DNA of 56,109 bases from contig CALBEF010000010.1 of the NCBI GenBank assembly GCA_937927775.1, positions 1-56,109 on the forward strand, read 5' to 3'. Numbering within the stretch: position 1 is the stretch's first letter; each line of letters starts with the position of its first letter. Made by a program: the position numbers and the translations under genes. Below are positions 41,842 to 49,850 of the stretch, in pieces. The notes below the pieces were generated by a model. It had not been told where the DNA came from. It searched no databases and saw only the letters and a list, made by a program, of their open reading frames with translations. This stretch comes from an uncultured Anaerolineae bacterium (GTDB taxonomy: Bacteria > Chloroflexota > Anaerolineae > J036 > Brachytrichaceae).

Positions 41842-44718
41842 ATGAAGACCATTCTGGCCATCACACGCAAGGAACTCAACGCTTATTTCGGCTCGCCGAT
41901 GGCGCTGATTTTCATCGGCGTTTTTCTGGCCGCCAGCCTGTTCGCTTTCTTCTGGGTAGACGCTTTCTTCGCGCGCGGCATCGCCGACCTGCGCCCGCTG
42001 TTCCGCTGGATGCCGGTGTTACTGATCTTCCTGGTGGCAACGTTGACCATGCGCCAGTGGAGCGAAGAGCAACGTTCAGGCACGCTTGAACTACTGCTCA
42101 CCCTGCCGGCGCAAATCAGCCGGCTGGTGCTGGGCAAGTTCCTGGCCGTGCTCGCGCTGATCGCCGTGGCGCTGGCGCTCACGCTGCCGCTGGCGATCAG
42201 CGTCTCCATGCTGGGCAACCTGGACTGGGGGCCGGTGATCGGCGGCTACCTGGCTGCTATATTGCTGGCGGCAGCCTACACCGCCATCGGGCTGTTCTCT
42301 TCGTCGCGCACCGACAACCAGGTAGTGGCCTTGATTGTGACAGCGCTGATCGGCGGCGCGCTATATCTCGCAGGCTCCGGCGGCGTGACCGACTTCGCAG
42401 GCGGCAGTATCGCCGAGATTCTGCGCGGCATCGGCACGGGCAGCCGCTTCGAGAGCATCGAGCGCGGCGTGATTGATCTGCGTGATCTGATCTACTACGC
42501 GGCATTGACGGCGCTGTTCCTCGCGCTGACTACGCTATCGCTGGATCGCAAACGCTGGAGCGCCGGCCCGCGCACAGCCGGCTACCGACGCGAGATGAGC
42601 GTGACCGGCGCCCTGCTCGCAGCCAACCTCATTGCAGTCAACATCTGGATCGCGCCCCTGCAAACGCTGCGGCTCGATCTGACCGAGCAGCGCGAGTTCA
42701 GCCTGTCGCAGACCACGCGCGACCTGCTCAGCACATTGCAGGAGCCGCTGCTGATTCGCGCCTACCTCAGCGAGAAAACGCACCCTCTGCTTGCGCCGCT
42801 CATTCCGCGCATCCGCGATCTGCTGACTGAATATCGCATCGCCGGCAACGGACAAGTCACTGCGGAAGTGGTTGACCCGGCGCGCGACCCGGAGATGGAA
42901 GCTGAAGCCGGGCGCGTGTACGGCATTCGACCTACGCCCCTGCAAGTGTCCGGGCGCTACGAGGCGTCGGTGATCAACGCTTACTTCGATATTCTGGTGC
43001 GCTATGGGGATCAGAACACCGTGCTGAGCTTCCGCGACCTGATCGAGATCGAGAGTCGGCGCGACGGCAGCGTGGATGTGCGTCTGCGCAATCTGGAGTA
43101 TGACCTGACCCGCGCAGTCAAGAAAGTCGCTTTTGGCTTCCAGAGCATCGATGCGGTGTTCGCTGCCTTGAGCGAGCCGGCGCGCCTGATGCTGATCGTC
43201 ACCCCAAACACACTGCCGGCTGTGTACGCCGAAGCGCCGGCTGTGGTTGAAAAGGTCGCCGGCGATCTGCAGGCCCGCTCCGGCGGCAAGTTCACTTTCC
43301 AGACAATCGACCCGGACGCGCCGAACAGCCCGCTGAATCGCGCAGCGTTACAAGCGCAATACCAGATTCCAGCCACGCCGGTGTCTTTCTTCTCAACCGA
43401 ATCGTTCTATCTGAACCTGCTGCTGACGGTGGACGGGCAGACGCAAGCCCTATTCCCTGCCGGCGACTTCAACGAGAACAGCGTGCGCACGGCCATTGAA
43501 TCGGCGCTCAAGCGATCAGCCGGCGGTTTCCTGAAGACAGTCGGGCTATGGACGCCGCCCGCCCTGCCCGATCCATTTGGACAGCCGCCACAGCCGGCCC
43601 CGACTCAGTTGATCTCTGAACAACTGCGGCGCGAGTACACCGTGCGCAACGTTGATTTGACCTCTGGCCAGGTTCCGCCCGACATCGACGTGTTGTTATT
43701 GATCGGGCCGCGCAACCTGAGCGAGAAGGAACGCTACGCGATTGACCAGTACCTGATGCGCGGCGGGGCAATCGTAGCAGCAACCGGCAGATACGCCTTA
43801 CAAACTCAGGGCTTTGGCGGGCCGATGCTGATGCCGGCTGAAGACGGCATCGATGCGCTGCTGGCGCACTACGGCGTGACGATCACCAACGGCCTGGTGA
43901 TGGATGCGCAGAACGAACCATTTCCCAGCGAGGTGACGCGCAATGTAGGCGGCCTGATGGTGCGTGAAATCCAGGCCCTGCCCTTCCCGTTCTTTGTGGA
44001 TGTGCGCGCCAACGGCATGGATCGCCAACATCCGATTGTGGGGCAACTACCAGCCGTCACAATACAATGGGCCTCGCCCATTGAGATCGACGGAATGAAG
44101 AACAGCGCGCGCAAAGTGTCTGCTTTACTGCGCTCCACCGAGCAAGCCTGGCTGCGCACGGATCCCAGCATCCAGCCCGACTTTACCGCGCATCCCGAAT
44201 ACGGATTCCCGGTCGAGGGAGAGCGCCGGCCTTTCACGGTCGCCGTGGCGATCCAGGGCGTCTTTGAGAGTTACTACAAAGGCAAGCCGTCGCCGTTGTT
44301 GACGCCGGAGACGCCGCCGGCCTCGTCGCTGGATGCCGCAGCGACGCCGACGCCACAGCCGGCGCGGCCGGCCAGCGCGCTGGAAACATCGCCCGACACG
44401 GCCCGGCTGGTGGTGATCGGCAGCAATGAGTTCGTCAACGATCTCATTCTGCAATTGTCTTCGCGCCTGAACCCGGAGCGTTACCTGAACAACCTGCAAC
44501 TCGCCCAGAATGCAGTGGACTGGTCGGTGGAAGACCTCGATCTGTTGAGCATCCGCGCGCGGGGGACGGCCAGCCGGCTATTGCAACCGCTCAGTGAGGC
44601 GCAGCGCACCGGCTGGGAAGTGGGCAACTACGTGGTGGCGTTGCTGGCGCTGGCCGGCGTGGGCCTCGTCTGGCGCGCGCGCCAAGGCAGCGAAACGCCG
44701 ATGGAACTGGTCGATTGA
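41842..44718 (+). CDS. ABC-2 permease fused to a GldG-like auxiliary domain
   Basis: The 958-residue protein joins two normally separate partners. Residues 1-245 are an ABC-2/GldF-type permease with six membrane segments (KTILAITRKELNAYFGSP; QWSEEQRSGTLELLLTLP). Residues ~255-275 are another helix that starts a GldG-like extracytoplasmic domain (LDLTEQREFSLSQTTRDLL; LLIGPRNLSEKERYAIDQYL). It contains a Pro/Thr-rich stretch near 820-850 and ends with a membrane helix (~930-950). GldFG with GldA is required for gliding in Bacteroidetes, but related loci occur in non-gliders. Cargo is unknown. Confidence 0.9.
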   Translation: MKTILAITRKELNAYFGSPMALIFIGVFLAASLFAFFWVDAFFARGIADLRPLFRWMPVLLIFLVATLTMRQWSEEQRSGTLELLLTLPAQISRLVLGKFLAVLALIAVALALTLPLAISVSMLGNLDWGPVIGGYLAAILLAAAYTAIGLFSSSRTDNQVVALIVTALIGGALYLAGSGGVTDFAGGSIAEILRGIGTGSRFESIERGVIDLRDLIYYAALTALFLALTTLSLDRKRWSAGPRTAGYRREMSVTGALLAANLIAVNIWIAPLQTLRLDLTEQREFSLSQTTRDLLSTLQEPLLIRAYLSEKTHPLLAPLIPRIRDLLTEYRIAGNGQVTAEVVDPARDPEMEAEAGRVYGIRPTPLQVSGRYEASVINAYFDILVRYGDQNTVLSFRDLIEIESRRDGSVDVRLRNLEYDLTRAVKKVAFGFQSIDAVFAALSEPARLMLIVTPNTLPAVYAEAPAVVEKVAGDLQARSGGKFTFQTIDPDAPNSPLNRAALQAQYQIPATPVSFFSTESFYLNLLLTVDGQTQALFPAGDFNENSVRTAIESALKRSAGGFLKTVGLWTPPALPDPFGQPPQPAPTQLISEQLRREYTVRNVDLTSGQVPPDIDVLLLIGPRNLSEKERYAIDQYLMRGGAIVAATGRYALQTQGFGGPMLMPAEDGIDALLAHYGVTITNGLVMDAQNEPFPSEVTRNVGGLMVREIQALPFPFFVDVRANGMDRQHPIVGQLPAVTIQWASPIEIDGMKNSARKVSALLRSTEQAWLRTDPSIQPDFTAHPEYGFPVEGERRPFTVAVAIQGVFESYYKGKPSPLLTPETPPASSLDAAATPTPQPARPASALETSPDTARLVVIGSNEFVNDLILQLSSRLNPERYLNNLQLAQNAVDWSVEDLDLLSIRARGTASRLLQPLSEAQRTGWEVGNYVVALLALAGVGLVWRARQGSETPMELVD

Positions 44719-44780
44719 CGATTGAACGATTGACGATTAACGTCTGTCATCTGCCATCTGACAACTGACGACTGACGACT
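44711..44780. repeat. degenerate short-oligomer repeats (ATTGACG and CTGACGA types)
   Basis: Units of GATTGACG, then CTGTCATCTG/CCATCTGACAA and CTGACGACTGACGA, fill the gap between the GldG-like fusion and the DUF4340 gene. They begin inside the last codons of the fusion gene, so its Val-Asp-stop end is itself repeat sequence. Confidence 0.75.
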
Positions 44781-44783
44781 ACC

Positions 44784-45803
44784 ATGAGCCGCCGCAACCT
44801 GATTCTGACCATCGCGCTGATCGCGCAAGTGATGCTGATTTTGCTGATTCCGACGCTGCGCGCGCCAGGCTCCAGCGCCGGCGCCGGCCCGTTGCTGGGC
44901 CAAACGCAAAGCGGCGACATTAGCCGGATCGCTATTCAGGACAAAGACGGCAAGCGCGTCGAGCTGGCCCGCCAGGGCGAATCGTGGACGCTGCCACAGT
45001 ACGACGACTTTCCGGCAGACAGCGGTCGCGTCACTCCTTTTGTGGACAAGCTGGCCGGTGTGCGCACCAGCCGGCTGATCGCGCGCACGCCGGCCAGCCA
45101 CGAGCGGTTGCAAGTCGGCGCGAATAACTACGTCCGACGCATCGAGCTGACGCTCGCCAGCAGGGGCAGGCAGACGCTGCTGATGGGCACATCCGCTGGC
45201 GGCAGCGCGACGCATGTTCGCCTGGACGGAAGCGACGAGGTGTACCTGGCTGATGGGCTGAGCAGTTTCGACGCCGGCGTGGAAGCGTCCAACTGGATCA
45301 ACACCACTTACCTGCAGGTGGCGCAGGACCAGGTCAACACCCTGACGTTGAGCAACGCCAACGGGACGTTTGAGTTCGAGAAAGACGCCGCCGGGGCCTG
45401 GACAATGAAAGGTTTGAACGCCGGCGAGACGCTGGACGCAGGCAAAGTGACCGATCTGCTTTCGCGCCTGTCTTTCGTCAGCATGACGCGCCCGCTGGGC
45501 AAAACGGCGAAGCCGGAATATGGGCTGGACGCGCCGGCTGCAACGATCACGGCGACTTTGAAACAGGAGAACGCCAGTCCCAAACCAATCGTCCTGCGCA
45601 TCGGCGCGCAGGACACGGGGGACAACACCTACGCTGTCAGCTCGTCTGAATCTGCCTACCTGGCGCGGGTCAACAGTTTCACTGTCGAGTCGTTTGTGAC
45701 GCGGACGCGACAGGATTTCCTGGTCGCGCCGCCGACCGCCACACCGAGCGAAGCGACGCCAGCAGAAGCCGAGCCAACGGCTACACCGACCGCAATACCC
45801 TGA
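44784..45803 (+). CDS. DUF4340-domain membrane-anchored protein
   Basis: A 339-residue protein with one N-terminal helix (residues 5-24) and a large soluble domain. The domain shows the DUF4340 pattern RIAIQDKDGKRVELARQGES and, repeated further on, LTLSNANGTFEFEKDAAG with W-T/M-K turns, plus GLDAPAATITATL. The C-terminus is a Thr/Pro/Glu-rich tail. DUF4340 genes are regularly found after GldFG-type exporters; the gene order here (ATPase, fused permease, DUF4340) fits. The start has no ribosome site, so translation may depend on the gene upstream. Confidence 0.88.
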   Translation: MSRRNLILTIALIAQVMLILLIPTLRAPGSSAGAGPLLGQTQSGDISRIAIQDKDGKRVELARQGESWTLPQYDDFPADSGRVTPFVDKLAGVRTSRLIARTPASHERLQVGANNYVRRIELTLASRGRQTLLMGTSAGGSATHVRLDGSDEVYLADGLSSFDAGVEASNWINTTYLQVAQDQVNTLTLSNANGTFEFEKDAAGAWTMKGLNAGETLDAGKVTDLLSRLSFVSMTRPLGKTAKPEYGLDAPAATITATLKQENASPKPIVLRIGAQDTGDNTYAVSSSESAYLARVNSFTVESFVTRTRQDFLVAPPTATPSEATPAEAEPTATPTAIP

Positions 45804-45812
45804 GCCGGCGCA

Positions 45813-46868
45813 TTACAAGCTCACTTCGATAAACGGGGTAACATGCGGCGCGCCGGCGGCATAGCGGGCGCGCCGCGTGGACAACTCCGCAACCCATGAC
45901 CACAGGGTAGTCAACGCGCCGCCCACGCCGCACACCGGCGCGCTGCGGTCGGCCATCATCATCTGAGCGACATCCAACATCTCGTCCACGCTGCGGGCGT
46001 CCTCGAGCCAGCGCGCCGGCTGAAGGGCGAGGAAGTCGGCGCGGCAGGCCGAATTGCGCGTGACGCGCCGGCCCTGCAGCGGGCGCATATCGGGATGCTG
46101 GAAGTGGTTGGTGGCGGCCAGCGCGCCGTGGGGCGCTTGATCCCGCGCGCGAACCCGTCGCGGGTCAGCCTCAATCACAAACGCCTCGCGCGGGTCGGCC
46201 AGCAAGTAATTTAAGGAGCTTAAATGCGGGATGCGCGTCAGCAAATCGGCGGCCTGGCGCGCAGTCTGGCACAGCTCCAGCGCCAGCCGGCCCACCAGAT
46301 GAAACGGCACGCCGGGCTGTGTATCAGGGGGCGTGTCCGTCATGACCACATGCAGGGAGACAAACAAGCCGGCCTGGTTCAGGCCGTCGTAGCGCCCGCA
46401 CGGCGCGCCGCCGCGCGCGCCCAGGCTGGCCTGCAACGGCTCAGTGGCGCTGTGGCGAGATGGGATGAAACGAATGCGCTGCCGGCGCGCCTGCATCGGC
46501 CAGTAGTCATAGTTGCGCCCGACCACTGCGCGCCCACGCCCGTGCCAGACGAAGGTAGAGCAGCCCTCCGCGCCGAGCCGAAAGCGGGCTTTGAGATCAA
46601 CCCGACAGCACTGCTGCCAAAGCAGGTCGGCATCCATGCGCTGCGCGGCGGCGTAGGCGTTGAACTCCTCCATGAGCGAGGGGTGCAATTCGCGCACGAC
46701 CGCCGCGCAGTCGCGGGTGAACGGCAGAGAAGCCGGCGGCGCCCACCACGGCTGCATGGTGAACGGGGGATCATGGCTGCCCAGCAGATAACCGAGTTCA
46801 GCGTGCGCGCCGGCCAGGTCAAAGAAACGGTAGTCGGGCGCTTCCGTCGCCCAGCGTTCGTTCAGCAT
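45813..46868 (-). CDS. C45-family (acyltransferase/linear amide hydrolase-like) Ntn protein
   Basis: A 351-residue protein of the peptidase C45 type, where an internal Cys becomes the N-terminal nucleophile after self-cleavage. The key site is EGCSTFVWHGRG, followed by VVGRNYDYWP, the family signature GC(S/T)..GRN.D. Members include isopenicillin-N acyltransferase and amide hydrolases; the substrate is not evident. Its ATG lies 3 bp after the stop of rel on the same strand, so translation is probably coupled to rel. Confidence 0.8.
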   Translation of the reverse strand: MLNERWATEAPDYRFFDLAGAHAELGYLLGSHDPPFTMQPWWAPPASLPFTRDCAAVVRELHPSLMEEFNAYAAAQRMDADLLWQQCCRVDLKARFRLGAEGCSTFVWHGRGRAVVGRNYDYWPMQARRQRIRFIPSRHSATEPLQASLGARGGAPCGRYDGLNQAGLFVSLHVVMTDTPPDTQPGVPFHLVGRLALELCQTARQAADLLTRIPHLSSLNYLLADPREAFVIEADPRRVRARDQAPHGALAATNHFQHPDMRPLQGRRVTRNSACRADFLALQPARWLEDARSVDEMLDVAQMMMADRSAPVCGVGGALTTLWSWVAELSTRRARYAAGAPHVTPFIEVSL

Positions 46869-46871
46869 CGA

Positions 46872-49316
46872 TCACTTCTTTGGCCGCGCGTTCAAGACGC
46901 GGCTGGCGTCAAACACATTGCGCACCTGCTCCAGCCGGTTCAAAATGCGCGAGACAGCGGCCGTGTGAGACACCTCCACCTTGAACCAGATGGTGGACTC
47001 GCCCAGTTTCAGATCACGGCGTATCACGCGGCAATCGATGATGTTGACGCCCATCGACGTGAGCACGCCGGTCAGGTCGTGCAGCAGCCCTTGCCGTTCG
47101 GCGGCAGTGACGAGGAATTGCACCGGATAGGCGCGCTGCGGCTCGCCCTCATACGTCACCGCAATCAACCGTTCCGGCTCTGCGTTCAGGATGTTCTTGC
47201 ACTCGCGGTGATGCACTTTGACGCCCTGGCCGCGCGTGACATAGCCGATAACAGGATCGCCGGGCAGCGGCGTGCAACAGGGCGCCGGCGTCCCATAAAC
47301 GCCATGCACGCCGGTGACCAGCCACCCCCCCTTGCCAGGGGGTGACTGTGGGCGCAGCAGCGGCGCAACAAAGCCATACAGCCCGTCCTGGCGCTCTTTC
47401 TCCCGCCGGCGCTCCTCTTCCAGAATGCGCGCCGAGATGCTGGCGAGCGAGATCTGTCCATAGCCGATCTTCTCCAGGAAGTCATCGACTTTGTCTTTCT
47501 GCGACTTATCGACCTTGAACAGATCGTATACGTTATCGAGAGCCATCCAGTTTGAGACGGCCAGACGCTTCATCTCGCGCTCCAGACGCTCGCGGCCGGC
47601 GGCGATATTCTGCTCGCGATCCTGCTTGCGGAACCACTGGCGAATCTTGGTGCGCGCGTTGGCGGTGACGATGTAATCATCGCCCTCAAGCCAGTCGCGG
47701 CTGGGCGTGGCATTCGGGCGGGTGATCACCTCGACCTGGTCGCCGTTCTTGAGCTTGTAGGTCAGCGGCTCGAACACGCCGTTCACCCGGCCGCCCCGGC
47801 AGTGGTTGCCGATGTCGGTGTGAATGCGATAGGCAAAGTCGAGCACGGTGGAGCCGGCCGGCAGTTCGATCAGCTTGCCTTTGGGCGTGAAGCAGAAAAC
47901 CGTGTCCTTGAAGTGATCGGCTTTGAGAGCGTCCACAAAGGAAGTCGCGTCTTCCCCGGCGCTGCTGATCGAGCGAATGGCGTCGCGCAGCGTGTCCAGC
48001 CGGCGCTGATAATCCTCGTTCAGCATGGCGGACTCTTTGTACAGCCAGTGCGCCGCCACGCCGAACTCGGCCGCCTTGTGCATCGAGCGGGTGCGAATCT
48101 GAATCTCCAGCGTCCTGCCGTCGTCGGCGATGACAGCCGTGTGCAGGCTTTGGTAGTGATTGTCCTTCGGCATGGCGATGTAGTCGTCGAACTCGCCGGG
48201 GATTGGCGGCCACAAGCGATGCACGACGCCCAAAGCCACATAGCAGAGTTGCACGGCAGGATCCGCAAAGTGATCCAGCCGGCCGTTGCCGTTGGATGCT
48301 TGTCTCAGCGCCAAGGCGCCGGATGAGTGCGTCTGCGCGCGGGCGGCAGCGCCGGCTGCGCCAGTTTCCTCATCCTGCGCGTCTGACCCGTCTTCAATGA
48401 TGATGCGGACGGCGTGCAAGTCCTTGATCTGGTCAAACGAGCGGTTCTTGCTCTGCATCTTGCGCCAGATGCTGTAGATTTGCTTGACGCGCCCGGTGAT
48501 TTGTGTGTGAGTAATCCCGGCTTCGGCCAGCGCCCGGCGCAGCTTTTCGATATAGCCGGCCACAGCCGCCTCGCGCTCGTGCGCGCCGGCTTCCAGCTTC
48601 TGGCTGATCGAGGCGTACACTTCCGGCTCGGCGTAACGGAAGCCCAGGTCTTCAAGCTGCTGCTTCCACTCCCAGATGCCCAGCCGGTTGGCAAGCGGCG
48701 CGTATATCTCCAGCGTTTCGCGGGCGATTTTGCGCTGGCGCTCCGGCGAGAGCGCATCGAGCGTGCTCATGTTGTGCAACCGGTCGGCCAGCTTGATCAA
48801 CACAGCGCGCACATCGTTGACCATGCCCAGCATCATCTTGCGAATCGACTCGGCCTCGCGGTCGGTGCGATAGCGCATCGTCTCCGACTCTGACCCGCTC
48901 GCCGACGCGCGCGCGCCGGCCCCTTCCCCGGCCGCCACAGGTTGCGCCTCGAACTCCTTCTTGATACCCTCGCGCTGGCTGAGCTTGGTGACGGCATCGA
49001 CCATGTTGGCGATCTCGTCGCCAAACTGCTCGCGGATATCGTCCAGCGCCACCGGCGTGTCTTCGACCACGTCGTGCAACAGGGCGGCGGCGATGGTGGG
49101 CGCGTCGAGATTGTGGCAGGCGAGGATGCCGGCCACGGCCAGCGGATGCGTGATGTAGGGGTCGCCGGTGGAGCGTTTCTGCGGCGCGTGCGCGGCTTCG
49201 GCCACCCGGTAGGCGCGTGAGACCAGCTCCAGCCCGGCCATGTCGCCGCGCGGCAACATGATCTCCAGCAGATCGCTCAGTGTCCTGACACGACAACTAC
49301 CCGGTTCGTCGCTCAT
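46872..49316 (-). CDS. rel: bifunctional (p)ppGpp synthetase/hydrolase
   Basis: Makes and degrades the stringent-response alarmone. The 814-residue protein has the HD hydrolase (His57 in ITHPLA, HDVVED at 81-86, KLADRLHNM), the synthetase (RKMQSKNRSFDQIKDLHAVRI, DNHYQSLHTAV), a TGS domain (~471-532), a Cys-containing zinc-finger/helical region and a C-terminal ACT domain (~735-810). Both enzymatic sites look intact. Two low-complexity inserts are unusual: residues ~117-155 in the hydrolase half (Gly/Ala/Ser-rich) and ~309-356 inside the synthetase. It is a stand-alone gene followed by the coupled C45 gene. Confidence 0.95.
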   Translation of the reverse strand: MSDEPGSCRVRTLSDLLEIMLPRGDMAGLELVSRAYRVAEAAHAPQKRSTGDPYITHPLAVAGILACHNLDAPTIAAALLHDVVEDTPVALDDIREQFGDEIANMVDAVTKLSQREGIKKEFEAQPVAAGEGAGARASASGSESETMRYRTDREAESIRKMMLGMVNDVRAVLIKLADRLHNMSTLDALSPERQRKIARETLEIYAPLANRLGIWEWKQQLEDLGFRYAEPEVYASISQKLEAGAHEREAAVAGYIEKLRRALAEAGITHTQITGRVKQIYSIWRKMQSKNRSFDQIKDLHAVRIIIEDGSDAQDEETGAAGAAARAQTHSSGALALRQASNGNGRLDHFADPAVQLCYVALGVVHRLWPPIPGEFDDYIAMPKDNHYQSLHTAVIADDGRTLEIQIRTRSMHKAAEFGVAAHWLYKESAMLNEDYQRRLDTLRDAIRSISSAGEDATSFVDALKADHFKDTVFCFTPKGKLIELPAGSTVLDFAYRIHTDIGNHCRGGRVNGVFEPLTYKLKNGDQVEVITRPNATPSRDWLEGDDYIVTANARTKIRQWFRKQDREQNIAAGRERLEREMKRLAVSNWMALDNVYDLFKVDKSQKDKVDDFLEKIGYGQISLASISARILEEERRREKERQDGLYGFVAPLLRPQSPPGKGGWLVTGVHGVYGTPAPCCTPLPGDPVIGYVTRGQGVKVHHRECKNILNAEPERLIAVTYEGEPQRAYPVQFLVTAAERQGLLHDLTGVLTSMGVNIIDCRVIRRDLKLGESTIWFKVEVSHTAAVSRILNRLEQVRNVFDASRVLNARPKK

Positions 49317-49362
49317 ACCTCGGTATCACCCAACACGTGTGAAAGCAGGTGATTAATTGTAG

Positions 49363-49770
49363 CCGACTGAAGCCGACCAGAGCCTGACAGAGCGTATTTC
49401 GCTGTCGGGGGCGCATTTGCAAGGCGCGGACTGTCCTCATGTTGCCAGCCAGAACATCTGCTACATCACCTGGAGCTACTTGCAGGTGTCGGCCAGTAGT
49501 TCGAATTACGTGATCAGCATGACCGTCAGCATCGATGGCCGGCTGCGGGCATACCACAGCGGCTTCTTTCAGACAACCATGCTGATTCCAGGAGAGATGT
49601 ACGGGCCGGGTTTCCGGGTCGCCTGCGGCCCGCGCAACGCAGCCGGCGCAGGGAAAACTTATTCCTATACCGCGCGCGCAAGCGAGTCAAACGGGCAGAG
49701 CGCGAGCAACTTTGGCTCAGTGACGTGCCCCGGCGTGTCGCTGGCCTTCCTGCCGCTTATCAGGCGATGA
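49363..49770 (+). pseudogene. C-terminal remnant of a secreted surface protein
   Basis: The frame is open from 49363 to the stop at 49770, with no ATG and only a TTG at 49417 as possible start. There is no ribosome site and no signal peptide. The sequence is Ser/Thr/Tyr/Asn-rich and beta-like (ICYITWSYLQVSASSS, TYSYTARASES) with four Cys. It ends VSLAFLPLIRR. A hydrophobic LPL plus basic end closes many secreted proteins in Chloroflexota (family knowledge, unverified here). The likeliest reading is the 3' end of a longer deleted gene. Confidence 0.5.
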
Positions 49771-49798
49771 TGCGCGTGACAGGCGCAAGGCAACTGAT

Positions 49799-49831
49799 CT
49801 GACCCCTCTCCCTGCGCGGAAGAGGGGTCAG
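49799..49831. repeat. 11-bp inverted repeat after the GlyA-GcvT gene
   Basis: CTGACCCCTCT, an 11-nt loop and AGAGGGGTCAG, perfect. It is 20 bp after the stop of the minus-strand fusion gene and could end its transcript, though no U tract follows. The GGGTCAGGGGTGAGGG flank looks like part of a dispersed element. Confidence 0.5.
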
Positions 49832-49850
49832 GGGTGAGGGAAGCAGCCCT

